From Scleromitrula shiraiana (lineage: Eukaryota; Ascomycota; Leotiomycetes; Helotiales; Sclerotiniaceae), in assembly GCA_028455995.1 (NCBI GenBank), contig JABELC010000002.1, positions 3,906,001 through 3,970,000 of the forward strand: a DNA stretch of 64,000 nucleotides. The letters are read 5' to 3'. Below are positions 23,836-36,806 of the stretch, one piece after another. The notes beneath the pieces were generated by a model. The model saw nothing but the letters and a program-made list of their open reading frames with translations. It had not been told where the DNA came from and did no database searches. Each line of letters starts with the position of its first letter. The stretch's first letter is position 1. Position numbers and translations under genes: made by a program.

Positions 23836-26800
23836 CACAATCAAGAACTTGTTGATTGATCTATTTAAAAAGGGAGCAAAACTCTTTCTATATATACTAC
23901 AATATGGTGATAGTGGTGACGGTATGGAAGTCAATTCTCACGGCTCAAATTATTGAATGTAAGGAGTCATCGCGCTCTGTAACCCATATAACCAAAGATA
24001 TGTGGGTCTGACTTGAAGTATTAATCAACGAGTCATTCTATCACGAAGCGTCAAATTAATAGTCACACATCTTGGTGACTCAACAAATGACTTTTTGGAA
24101 GTCTATAAGTTGTTCTTTTTCTCCCTCTATAGAATCCTTCTCTGAAACCCAAAATAACTCAAACTTTAGGCCATAATCACACAATCGATTTCCAGCGTAT
24201 CAAACCCATCAATAGGATTCTGCAAGTCAAACTGCGGGTTACTCCAACATTCTCCTCCTCCATTTATCAGCTTTTCGCAGTCTTAGAGGATTCATTACTT
24301 ACCACATGTTTGAACCCGTGGGCTCAAATCAAAATATGGAAACGACAAGCAGACAAACCAGAATGCATTCAGGTATAGACATTGGGTAGATTTAGATTTT
24401 GGAATAGGGGAGGTGATGATGGGAGATGAATGATGGGGCTGGTCTTTCGTGAAGATGGGCGGGAGCTGCGGAGGATGTAGTTTTGATGTATTGTTAGACT
24501 TTTATCGGATATTCGAGTTATTTGAACTAGGGGTTATATGTAAAGATATTGAATCCGGTTGTGTAGACATCCAGAAGTTGTAGTTCTGGTATATTTTGAC
24601 AGTGAAAGATGCCCTTAGTGGTAAACTAACAATTCTCGAATCCCTCCATGCAGAGAACTTGAAGATCTCAACACTTAATTTATGTATTAAACAGAAATCT
24701 TCAGTGGTAAATCTTATACACAACAGTAATCAATAAGAAGTCATGTATTTGGATTCAAGATTCCTCAAAGCTGTTTTTTCATATGATAATATCTCTATAG
24801 AGAGTCAGACTACAAATAGTATTCACTTAATATGACACACAACTGATTTTTGAATATCAAATTATATTAGATCAATTAGTGGAATATACAAATTTTATAA
24901 CATAAGTTAGTATGCCCTCAACAACACAAACCCCTCTGAAACTAACTAAATAATATATACAGTCCCAACTCTCAAACCCAATACAAAAACCACACCATTA
25001 CATTCACCCTCAAATAGCCCTCCTCAACTTCCCAGCCCCCATACCTCCATAAATATCCCTCTTCATCTCCCTCCCATATTCAAACCTGTAACGCACAGAT
25101 TTACATCATGTGCAATATTCGTATGAGGTGTGGACAGAGCCACTACCATTGATACGTTTCATGCTTACTCATATTATCAAGAATCACGACTTTTCACAGC
25201 ACAAAAAGCGGGAATTTGAAATAGATATTGAAAATAACACTGAATAAATAACAACAATTGACTGACCACTCTCAATAATAACAACAAAAGCGAACATTCA
25301 CCACAGAAACTCCTCAGATCATCACATACTTCCACCCGAACCCAACTACCTGAAGCAAATACCATCCATCTATTTCCAAATAGCCAACAGACTCGCTCCA
25401 AGTGACAAAAAAAACAGGATCCAGTTGGGGTAATTGTAGTTGTATTATTGAAGTTGATGATGATCTAAAACCAGGTGACAGAAAGGGGTATAAGAGCCAG
25501 CCTCCATTTTGCTGACAAATCAGACCTGTAACATTAACCTCCGAGTCTTTTCTGTGGCTCTCGGATGACGTTTGAGACATTCTACAGGATATGTTAGATA
25601 GATAGTCTCAAGTTCGATATGATCCCGTTTCAGTTTCTATGACGAAATTATGAATCCTGAGTTCTTAGTCACCCCACCCCACCCCACCCCATTGCTTATA
25701 CTGAAGGTTCTTTCTCCAGTTTGATATCGTTCTCTGTCGTAATTTAATCTTTCTGTCATTTTTTCCCTAATTTTCAAGTTCCTGGACTACTATCTGTGTT
25801 ACTTGCACTGGTTATTGTCATCTTCCTTCTTTTCTTTTCTTTCCTTTCTTTCCATTCTTTTCGAATATGAATACGCAGCTCGAGATTGGTTTCAGGAGAG
25901 TTGTAAATTAAGTCACTTAACATTTATTTAACTGATCACTTGATGCCACGCCATGCAACTTATCTATGGTACTAGTTTCAATGCGCGTTTATTCAGACTT
26001 GGGAAATTGGCAAGCGATGGGTATATCTATACAGTCCCGCTGAACTGTTTAGCTGCAGCAGCTAGTGATAGGTGTAGAAGTGAAGAGTGGATGTTGTGAT
26101 TCGTGGTTGATCTCATCTGTACGGGTGAACAAAGGGGAAAAGGATGAGGTGAAGTGATGAAGGAGAATGAATCCATCAACTATTTATCCACTCCCCTCTC
26201 TCATCTTTCATTCACCCCGCTTAAACAGATACCGGCGCTTATACAGCATCGAGCTAAAAGAAGTCAAATCATTCATCCATCTATAAATCCCCTACCTCAC
26301 TTTTTAGCAAAAGGACTCCATAACTAAATCAATCATACAGTTTTTTCGAACTCCAATAGACTGCAGGTTATAGCACTTTCCGTTACAGATAGTAATGATA
26401 CTATAATATGTAAACTCAATATTCAATATTACCAAACCATTTTATGCACAATACTGAGAACTAAAATAAGCCCAATAAAATGTTGACTCGAAATGATCAT
26501 AATAATCCTAATAAATTCCTCTTATAAAAATGTTAATGGAAAGATAATATTGACGATAATACGCCCCCTCGCCCTCCTCCTTTTTGTTTTGAAAGGTTAA
26601 CACATAACAAAAACACAAAACACCCAAACTATCAAAACCTCTACCTTATAAGCAAGACAGCCATGATATACAATTTAGTCGTATCTTTTAAGTTGTTGAT
26701 ACACAAAAAAAAAAGAAAAAAGTGAAGCTCAACGGGCGTTTCAATGCTTTGATATTGATTTCGAACTCGCAACCTAAATTGAATGAGGGGAGTTTAATGT

Positions 26801-28344
26801 ATCAGCGGGGTAATGATCTAATAATAGATTATTTATTATGGGTGAGTAGTAGAGATGGAGTAGTATTTGTGATTTTTTGTAGAGTTTCGCTGTTGTTACT
26901 GTCGTTTGAGATGATGATTTTGCATTGTCGTTTACGAGTATGGAATAACACTGATATTATCATTATTAGCTAATATCAAATTATGTCCTTATTTTTTTCC
27001 GGTTCGAGGTCCTCTGAACTAGATGTTCGAAACTAGACGTTCGAAGCACATATTAATGAGCCTAGTTTTGCTAGCAACAAGCAACAACCAACACACCACC
27101 ACCAAGATCATGATTATCATATCCATAATCAGCGCACGATCCATTAGTAAGAAGCTCACAGAGTTAATGCGAGGGAAAAGGAGAGGAAGTTTTGATAGAA
27201 AATTTAGTATTTCTATTTAGACTTTTGATCTCTTATAAATAAAATGAATAAAAGTATCATACACCCTCACCTCTCCTTTCCCGCCTTTCCTGTCTTTACT
27301 ACTCCCCCCCCCTCCCTTCCCAAAATCTACACCATAAACCTCACAAATCCAACTCAACCAACTCACACACGAAACCCAATAGATCAATGATCAAGCAGTC
27401 TATACCATGGCAACGATAGCAATAGTAATCATAGAACTGGAATATCCATACCCCCCATAATATTAAAATACCAATCATACGCGGGCCCCGAGCTAGACGG
27501 TTGAAAATACTCCATATTCCACATTTGATGACATATCCACGATAAACACAACACAATCCACCCCCTCCTCCTCCCATATCCAACCAAATATCGAACATTC
27601 CCCCGCATCACAACAGAAGACTCAGAGAATAGCAAAGCATCCGAGTCCATAAAGCCAATATCCGGCTCACATACAGTAGCAGCCCAAACAAAGCATTGTA
27701 ATGAGCACTAGCAGTTCCTGCTTGAGATATTTATTTTCTTTGTAGAAGGGGGGGGATTTGGGATTTGGGATAGTTTTGGTTATGGGGAATTGGTGATGTT
27801 TGTTTAGAGAAGGAGTTGTTTGATGGTGTGGGAATGAGATTTCGATGGTTTGGATGTTGATGTTGATATGAAAGAGTAAAAATAATGATAATAAGTGATA
27901 AATAATAAGTGATAAAAATAAAAATAATTTAATAAACAACAATAAAACAAATAGTATCAACAACAACTAACAGCTAACAGCTACCTACTAGCATTATCAT
28001 AAAATAACTAGTAAAATAGATTTACTAACACCCCCAAGATATGCATATCAACAAGCAAACTCGTTGAAATATTAGTACTATAAACCGGCTAATACCTTTA
28101 TTTGAGCGTAAGAAGAAAGAGAAGAATATATAGAGTGAGGAAAAACTAGTACGAAAGATATTTAAATACTCGTAGATTGATATTCATCCTATTAATTCCA
28201 TTTATTCCATTTAATATCTACATCTACATCTATCTATATCAAAATCAAATAAAATCAAATCAAATCAAATCAACTCCGACATCAACTCCAACTTCAACTC
28301 CAACTCCAACTTCAACTTCGGGATCGAGAATAACATTTTTATTA
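23836..28344. other. Gene-poor region next to the Copia element
   Basis: About 4.5 kb with only short frames. Two minus-strand stretches look faintly coding (25103-25010 and 27650-27429), but I could not connect either to other exons. Also seen are a CCCCA run (25671-25691), a poly-A/G stretch (26706-26720), G/C homopolymer runs near 27302-27312 and 27747-27756, and AATCA/TCAAC units at 28234-28318. No RNA gene is apparent. Confidence 0.55.
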
Positions 28345-28349
28345 GATTC
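28345..28349. repeat. Target-site duplication, left copy (GATTC)
   Basis: GATTC directly precedes the left LTR; the same five bases follow the right LTR at 33797-33801. A 5-bp duplication is the usual integrase footprint of LTR retrotransposons. Confidence 0.9.
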
Positions 28350-28517
28350 TATAAAAGGTCAGACATGAAGAAGAGCATTATGGGTTGATATATGATTATA
28401 TTGTTAACTAACTAACTAAGGTTTTGATCCTATAAGGGGAGATATATATTAACCATTAATTATATAATTATATTAATCCCAATATAGAATGATCTTTATC
28501 TAGCAACTATTCTAATA
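28350..28517 (-). repeat. 3' LTR of the Copia-like element
   Basis: Direct repeat of 33629-33796, equal length (168 bp), sharing ATAAGGGGAGATATATAT, GTGATCTTTATC-like and GCAACTATTCTAA blocks with C/T and G/A differences. It is the better preserved copy at its outer side (for example AACTAACTAACTAAGG). Confidence 0.92.
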
Positions 28518-31500
28518 TATCTTTTTATCGATATATTAATTATCCATATTAATTTGATTATTTTTTATTTTATATTATATATATATAATTATTTTATTAT
28601 ATTTTATATTTTAAATATTTCTATGCAAAACATTTTAATAAAATATTAATATTTAATCAATATTAATAATTTAATTAAATTATTTGTTATTATTTTTTTA
28701 ATTAAAATAAATTATAAATTAATATATTTTTATATAATTTATTTTTAAATAAAATAGTATTTTATAGTTATATATTTTATATATTAATGGATTTTTAGAT
28801 TTTTTATAAATATTAGACTTTTTTGATTATTATTATAAAATGTAATATATATAATGTTATTATTATTATATTTAATTTTAATTAAAAATTATTATATCTA
28901 TAAAGTTTTTATTAATACTTTAATTAAATTATAATATTTTGATTCAATTAAAAAAAATGTAATAATAATTTATTTTTTAGATTATATTAAAATAATATTT
29001 TTATATATAAAATAGATATATTTAGAAATGTTTTTTTTAATTGCAATATTATTAATATAATCTAAATTATTATAATTTTTAATATGTTTATTAACTATTT
29101 TATTATAGATTATAATATAATTGATTATTTTGAATATATATTAATAAACTTTATTATAAATTAATATATAAATGATTATTAAATTAGTTAAGAATCTATA
29201 TAGAATTCCGATTATAAATAAAATATCAATTTAAATATAAAGAAATTTAAATAATTCTATTTTTAATTAATATTTAATAATGAATTTTAATATTATTATT
29301 TTAATATTTAATATTATTAGATTTATAATTCTTGATATTATTGATATAGATTTTGATTTGCAATTATCAAAATCGAATTTTTTTAATATTTTTTATATAT
29401 AAATATTTTGATATAAAATAATAATCTTTTTTTTTTTATTTTTGATAATTTTAATATTTAAAAAATAGATGGTAAGTTTAAGATTTTTTATTTTAAATAT
29501 TTTTATTAAGCTTTATTTAATTTAATTAATTAATTGTTATTTATTGATTATAAAAAAATCGTTAATATAAGTATATATAATGATTTTTATGGTAAGATTG
29601 TAATATATGTAATTATTAATATTGAGGAATTTAAATTCTATATTAATAAATTTGATATATAATATATTTTATTATAATTATAAAGATTACTTTAATCTAT
29701 ATAAAATCTTTAATAATATATATATTTATAAAATATTATTATTAATAGAATTAAATATAACTTTATTTTTAGTTTAATATAATAATAGTTTAATAAAAAC
29801 AAGTTTATCGAATTTATTATTTAAAAATATTATGATAATATTTATTTGTTTAATTTTAAAATTGTTTTTTATTATTAATATTATAAAGATTTTTTATATA
29901 ATTACTTTGTATATTTTTATATATGTTTGGTTATAATCTTTTCTATATTTTTATTTATATCTTTAAATAATCTAATAAATTTTATATTTAGTAATTTTCT
30001 TTTTTTTATTATATTTTCGTTTAAAAATAAGTTTATTTTATAAAATCTTATATTTATTAATAATATTAAATATTTCAGATTTTTTAATTAATCTAAATAT
30101 CTTATTATTATATAATAATTTATATTTTGATTTAATAATTTTAATCTAATATTCTCTTTTTAAACTTATTAATATTTTTTCCAAAATTTTAGAATCATTA
30201 TCACTATCATAATATACTATATTGAATATAATAAATATTATTTATATATTATATAAAAATCGAATAGTTTTATTAATATTGATTAATAATACTTTTTTTT
30301 TGTTTTTTAAGTCTATTAATCAACCCTATTCTTTTTTAAATTTGAATAAAATAAAAAATAAAACCTTATTAATAATATCAATATTATTATTATCATTAAA
30401 TATTTGATTAAATAATTTTTTATCCTTAATTTCTATATATTTATTTATATTAAATAGTTTTTTTAATATATTAATAATAAATTTATTAAATTATATATAT
30501 TAAAAACTATTTATTGATTCTAAAATATTATTATTATTATTTTTTTTATTTTAAAAATTAATAATAATATTATTATCTAAATTAATAATTAAATTCTTTT
30601 TATCAAATCGAATATTTAAAATTTATATAATTTTCTTTTTAACTTATATTAGAACATATATACAATATATATAATTACTCTTAAAATCTATTAAAATATC
30701 GATTTTAATATATAAAATAAGTTTTTGACTAAAAATGTGTTTTTTTTTTAAAATATATATATATACTTTATAATCTAGTATATATAAATATACGATTAAA
30801 AATTTATTATCATGATCTAAATTGATTTGATTTATAAATATTTCATATAGAATTATTTTTTTGATTAAAATAATTATAATTTGATTTATAATATAAATTA
30901 TATTTTAATATATTTTTAATTAAAATATTAAAGATATTTCTTTATCGATTATAATTACTCGTATTTTTTTAAGTAAAATATGAATTAATCATTTTAAAAT
31001 CTTATTTTGATTTAAAATATATAATATAATAAGTTTAATTATTAAATTAATATTTTTAATAAATTTATTTAGATTATTTATACTATATTTTTTACCCTTA
31101 TCTAATCTTTATCTTATAAATTTTTAACTATATTAAAGTTCAAATTGCTTTATAATAATTTATAAAACTAATTTAACGCCCCCTTTATATTTATAAATAT
31201 AGATTTATTTAAATCAAAATACTCTATTAATAATAATAATAGCATATTAATACTTATTAATATTAATTAAATTAATTTTAATAATATTGATATATAAAAA
31301 CTCAAAGATTTTGATTAATTTTAAATCAACTATCTTTTATAATATTCAATATGATTTTAATAGTTTATATACTTTACAAATCTCTTTTTTATCTTTAAAA
31401 TATCCTATTAAATTTTTAATAAACAATCTTTTTATTGATTTTTAAATTGCTTTAACATTTTCTTCAAAAAAATGCCCAAATTACTTATACCAAATATTTA

Positions 31501-33628
31501 TATTAACATATTTTTTATAAATATTAATACTTAAAAATAATATTAAAAATATCAAATAGATTATTACTTTATTTTATAATTTAATAACAATATATATATC
31601 CAAATCTATTTAAAAATAAACAATTTCTTTATTATCCTATATATAACTATATTATATATATTCATTATTTTTTTACTATATCATACCTAAAAATAATTTT
31701 AATAATAATTTATTAAAATATAAAATATTTTAATACAAAAAAAACATTTTAAATTTATTCTCTATAAAATATTCTAATATAATTTTGTTTATTTTTATAA
31801 AATAGATTATCTTATTTATTAATAATAACCTAAATTTCTTTAATTTATATAATATAAATTTTTAAAATATAATAAATTTTAATATATTTTATATATAATA
31901 ATATAAAATATTAATATTATAAATTTAGATATATTTATATTAAATATTTATAATAATATCTAAAATTAATTTATTATTAAATAAACTATATAAAAAACTT
32001 TTAATTATTATAAATAATATTATCATTATTATTCCAAAATTCTTATAATTATCAGATTTCTTTTTATTATTTAAATTTGAAACTTTATTATTAGATTTAT
32101 TGTTTAATACCCTATTTTTGATTTTAGTCCAGATTTTTTATTTAATGCTATTTTTATCTTTCCATTTCTTTTTCATATCAATATTTTTTAAATTATTTAA
32201 ATATATATTAGAATTGTAAAATCAAGCTAAATTAAAACCAAAATTACTGTAATAAATATATAAATTAGATTTATTAAAATAGTTGAAATTAAAATTGTTT
32301 TATTTGAATATAATTCCTTTTTTTTATAAAATTCTTTAATTTTTATTATTAAAAAATATTATTTCACTTTTTAAGTTTTCGATTTATTAAATTTTATTAA
32401 TAAAATCGATTATAAAATCTTTTATTATATTGAATTTATTTGTTTTTAAATTTTAAATAATAAAGTATTATTATTTTGTTTAAATAAAAAACTTTTTGTC
32501 TATTATTATAATAAATTATATATATTGAATTATTATATTTGATATTAACTTTGTTTTAATAAATTTTATAAATAATTAATAAATTATAATAATTATTTTT
32601 TAAATATTTTTAAAATTATTTATATTTATTTAATTATATTTAGTTAATTTGTTATAATTAAAGATATAATCTTTATTTTTATATTAATATTTAAAGATTT
32701 TAATTATTTTTTAAATTATTTTTTTGTTTTTGATTAATTTTATTAGACTAGTATAAAAAGATTAACAAATAATAATATATATTTTTATATTTTTTTTATT
32801 TTATTTTTTTTAAATCTTAATTTCTATTTTAATTATAAATATTATAAAATCAATATTTTTTAGTGTTATTATTTTTTTTTTAATAATTTTTTTTAATTTA
32901 TTTATATCAATAATATTCTTAATATTTTTGATCTAATATAAATAATTTTTCTCTTTTTTAAAATGTTATTTTGAATTTATTTATAAAGTAAATAATGATA
33001 AATTTGATTTTGTTATTAAATTGATTAAGTTTGTTAATAAAGATTAAAATAGTGATTTTGATAATTATTATAATAATAATTAATAAAAAAAAATTGAAAA
33101 AAACAATAATCTATTAAATATTATTATGATTTTTTGTTAAATTACATAATTAATTTTTTATATTATCTTATTAATATTATAATATTAAAATGATTTTTTA
33201 AATAAAAAAGTTAAATTAGTTTTTATACTTTGTATAAGATTATTAATTATAATTTCTTTTTTGATAATATCCAATATTTTATTGGATAAATATTAAAAAT
33301 ATAAATTGATAAAATTGTTGATATATTTTGATTTTGATATAAATTCTTAAAAGTTTATCGTTATTAATCTGTATTTTTATTGATTTATATTAAAAATTAA
33401 TAAGCTTTTATTTAATTTAAAGTTTTTATTTAGTTTAACATTATTAAATACTTTATAAGCTTTTATTATTATGATATTTGCTTGATTTTTAATGATTTGT
33501 TTCGATTTCTTTTTGATAGTATTCTTTATAAAGAATTTGAAATAGAAATAGTAAATAAATCTTTTTAAATGTGATTTGAATAAATTAAATATAATTAATA
33601 ACTTTTAGATACTTTCAAGCTTATAATC

Positions 33629-33796
33629 TATAAAAGATCAAATATAAAGAAAAGTATTATAGATTAATATATAATTATATTATTAATTAATTAATTAAAG
33701 TCTTGATTTTATAAGGGGAGATATATATCAATCATTGATTATGTAATTATACTAGTCCTAATGTGGAGTGATCTTTATCCGGCAACTATTCTAACA
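33629..33796 (-). repeat. 5' LTR of the Copia-like element
   Basis: The right-hand LTR ends in an intact CA (CTATTCTAACA) followed by the target duplication GATTC (33797-33801). On the coding strand of the element this is the upstream LTR. A TATATATCTCCCCTTATA block could be its former promoter. Confidence 0.92.
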
Positions 33797-33801
33797 GATT
33801 C
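33797..33801. repeat. Target-site duplication, right copy (GATTC)
   Basis: Matches 28345-28349 exactly. Confidence 0.9.
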
Positions 33802-35096
33802 CATATTCCATATTTCATATTTCGTAATCACAGTAATATCAACAGAGTCAGTCAACCAAGGATTCAAGAAATAGTTCAAGTGTTTAATAATATATATTTA
33901 ATATTTAATATTCATTCCATGCGATTTGATATGATTTGATTCGATCAGTCAATTAATTAATTCTCTCCTAATCCATTGATCCATCTAGGTAGTCCATCCA
34001 ATTCTAGGTGCAAGTCCAACCTACTCACATAACCAATCAATACCTCTCTTCTCCTCTCTTCTCTCCACGCCACTCCACTCCATTCCACTCCACTCCATTG
34101 AGACCGTAATATCCCATCGACGCATACATGTAAAAGCCTGAATCAAGATTTCCTCCCCCATACAATCTATCCATCCCATCCCATCCCATCCTATCCCATG
34201 CCATGTCATCCCACCCGATCCCGCGTCCCAGTCCAGGGAAAACCTTCAAAACACCACTCTCACCTATCCACCCATCCACCAAGCCACCAACACGAGCAAT
34301 CCACTCAACCAACCAACCATCTTTCCAACCTGTCCACCCACCCATCCATCCATCCATCCATCCATTTGTCCTTTGTAAATATGTACCAACCAACCATCCA
34401 TGCTGCAGCCCACAAGCATTAGATTAGAAGTAAAAGTATATTTCCGCCCTTCCTTCCTTCTCTGCATGTAACCTCTACCGTTTGAAACCCCAAACAATCT
34501 TATCTCGACTGTAATCTTTCCATCTGCGAAGTTTCTCGCTCCTCTCCACCCCCATCCATCTCACAGCCAAACCAATAAGAGAAAAACGAGAATGGAAAGA
34601 AGAAAGCTGAATTCAGGAGTATGTAAATAAAGTCCAAAAAAAAGAAAGAGTAAAAACAAAAAAGGCTCCTCGATAGCAAGTCGCAATGCGCAAATGATCA
34701 ATCAATCAATCAATCAATCCAACATAAACATACGTTAGAATTTTAACCAATTAAATCAATCAATCAATCAATAGGTCAGTAAGAACAAGAACCCCAAAAT
34801 TCCCATTATTTTTTGTCTTTCGTCTCGTCGTAAGCCGCTCAATGTATGTAATGTATGTAGGTGTGAGTATGTGAAAACACAAAGGTATGAAGGTACGAAT
34901 GAAGAAGCATGCGAAGTAATCAAGTAAGTAAACAAGCTGATGACCCATTCCTGGGTAGGCAATAAAGTGAATTCATGGAAGAAAGCCTAGGTATGTAGTA
35001 GTAGTTGAGAAATACGCCATGCTTGAGAAAAAAAGAGCAAAAGGGTAAAAAAAAAAAACAAAGGCCGGCTCGGTAAAAGATTAAGTGCAGTAAATA
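33802..35096. other. Intergenic; CATC- and ATCA-type simple repeats
   Basis: Lies 3' of the Urc4 gene. Holds CCACTCCATT units (34069-34100), CATCC runs (34158-34200 and 34339-34364) and ATCA runs (34699-34719, 34753-34771). The Pro/Ser/Trp-rich frames are repeat translations. No gene seen. Confidence 0.65.
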
Positions 35097-36806
35097 TTAA
35101 AAGACGGTTCCGTCGCTGAGAATAGAGATTGGAGGACATTGTGTATTAGGTCGAGAGATTTCCGCCATTTCTCTTCCTCCCTACAATATACCGTTAGTAT
35201 GATGAACTCGATAAAACCAAGCGACAGAAGTGATAAAACATACCTTCCAACTTCCAGCCTCCAACATTTGAGGTAAAGACAATTTATCCTGACCAAACAA
35301 CCCCAAAGAAGTATTAACCTCCTCCAATAACAAATCTAAAAATCCAACCGTAACAGCTCTCCATTCAACAATTACATCATCATCCGGTGTAAACATTGGC
35401 ACGACTTCTAAACTCTTCTTTCCTTCTCTCTCCGCGTTTCTATGAAATGCTTCAAGTCCTCTCCTAATTTCATCTCTTCGTAAAGTCAATACACCTGTAT
35501 CAATGAATAATCCACCATTTCGATATTCGGGTAAGCCGGTCAATAATTCCGCGCCAGCAAAGTGGATATTCATAAGCTTAGTCATTGGTTGCATTAAAGA
35601 ATAGCAGAGCCATTGAGAAAGTTTATGGAAAGGTACGATGGTTTCCCATAGCGGGGTCGTCGCATCAGCAGGCATAGTTGATAAACGCCATGCATCTCCG
35701 ATTGAGGTACCATCGACTTCTGTACGAGATGCGGGCCAAATTGGTGCTAAGCCATCAATCAAGACACTCCATAACGTAGGTAAGGGAACGATAGGTACAG
35801 ATGCGGCTTGTGTTGAAGGATGCGAGATAAGATAATCTTTAAAAAAAAACGTCAGCATTATTCCCGAAAGATTAAAGAAAATAAAAAACTTACCTAGCAT
35901 ATTACCAGGTCTAGAGCTTAATCCAAACAAATCTTGATCCCTCAAAGCTTGAGCAAGCTTAACGAGTAAACCAGTTCTTCCTGCCAATCCTGCAATTGGA
36001 TTTTCTTCAGTGACTTGTAAACCTGAGCTCATAATTTCCACAGTCAACCTCGATAAACCATCTGCATCAACTTGATGTGGTTGTGCTGGGTCACTACTGA
36101 AAGTACCGGCTTGAAACATCTCCAAACTAGCAATTGCCAAACCTTCACTCCTTCTGTAGATACGTCCATTTTGTACACTCTTATATTTCCATGAAGTACC
36201 GGCACCTGCATCGAGAAGAACAGATACTAAGAATAAATCGAGAATTCTTCGACATCGTTCGGAAGGATCAACTGAACTTGGCCAACTTCCTAAGAGTTCT
36301 CCAATTCTATCTTTACCTCCAACTTGGAAATGCTGCCAACGACCATGTGGGGGTATGGTGGTATAATCGGGTGCGAAATCGCGCTGTAAGCGCAGAAAAG
36401 TTAGAACATATCTCTTGATAGAAGGAATCGAAATATTTTGATGAAATGGTTTACTTACCTTGATTATTGATACGACGAATTTGGTAGTATCTTTAAACCT
36501 TCCCATATCAACCTCAAAATGGTTCAGATCGTTCTTCTTGGCCTTCTCCAAGATGATCCCACATCTCTCTCTAACAGCACCAATACTCCTCAAGTATCCC
36601 GCTGGATCGACATGTGGATCTGGGGATTTTGGTAATGCGATCTTTGGTATCGTTGGAATCGACATCCTTGAGAAGCCGGGAGTTGATGGAGATTTTAGTG
36701 AAGACTGTGAGGAACGAAATGATTGAACTTCTGTTAGATTTGTAGAATTTGTTCTTGATGAAGAGCCATTGGAAGAAGACTTTTCTTTTCGTGAGAAGAG
36801 ACCCAT
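35097..36806 (-). CDS. URC4: Urc4-like uracil catabolism protein (DUF1688 family)
   Basis: Four exons (36806-36459, 36383-35894, 35836-35244, 35180-35097) sum to 1515 nt, 504 aa. After a Ser-rich start (MGLFSRKEK, residues 1-50) the family region begins with DPAGYLRSIGAVRERC. It continues with RDFAPDYTTIPPHGRWQHF across the first intron, DAGAGTSWKY, PHQVDADGLSRLT, NPIAGLAGR, LPEYRNGGLFIDTGVL and the typical end LSDGTVF. Yeasts such as Lachancea need Urc4 to use uracil as nitrogen source through the URC route; the exact step is not settled as far as I know. The frame in intron 1 is open but the donor GTAAGT and acceptor TTACAG restore the conserved IIK-RDFAPDY junction. Single housekeeping-type gene, opposite in direction to its right neighbour. 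Confidence 0.93.

Larger units (their letters stand above)
28350..33796 (-). mobile_element. Full-length Ty1/Copia-like LTR retrotransposon, heavily RIP-decayed
   Basis: 5447 bp with two 168-bp LTRs (28350-28517 and 33629-33796) and a 5-bp target duplication GATTC. The left LTR starts TATA and ends TA where TG and CA are expected; TG/CA to TA is the change RIP makes. The body is nearly pure A/T with stops in all frames. Fossil motifs on the minus strand fix family and direction. At 31492-31472 a frame reads W-Y-K-stop-F-G-H, as in the pre-integrase zinc region, followed by C-K-V-Y-K-L at 31378-31361. At 29569-29552 Y-I-N-D-F-F stands where reverse transcriptase has YVDD. Integrase before reverse transcriptase is Copia order. 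On the minus strand the LTR starts TGTTAGAATAG, similar to Ty1-type LTRs. No functional protein remains. Confidence 0.9.

Noticed and set aside
25010..25103. Possible terminal exon on the minus strand
   Set aside because: The ending looks protein-like (Arg/Gly-rich), but no upstream exon with matching phase could be found.
27429..27650. 73-aa minus-strand frame rich in Trp and Cys
   Set aside because: Competes with other open frames in the same G-rich DNA, lacks motifs and has no splice partner.
28517..33629. Mitochondrial DNA insertion or centromere core as explanation of the A/T island
   Set aside because: Paired LTRs, a 5-bp target duplication and fossil Copia motifs explain the whole island.
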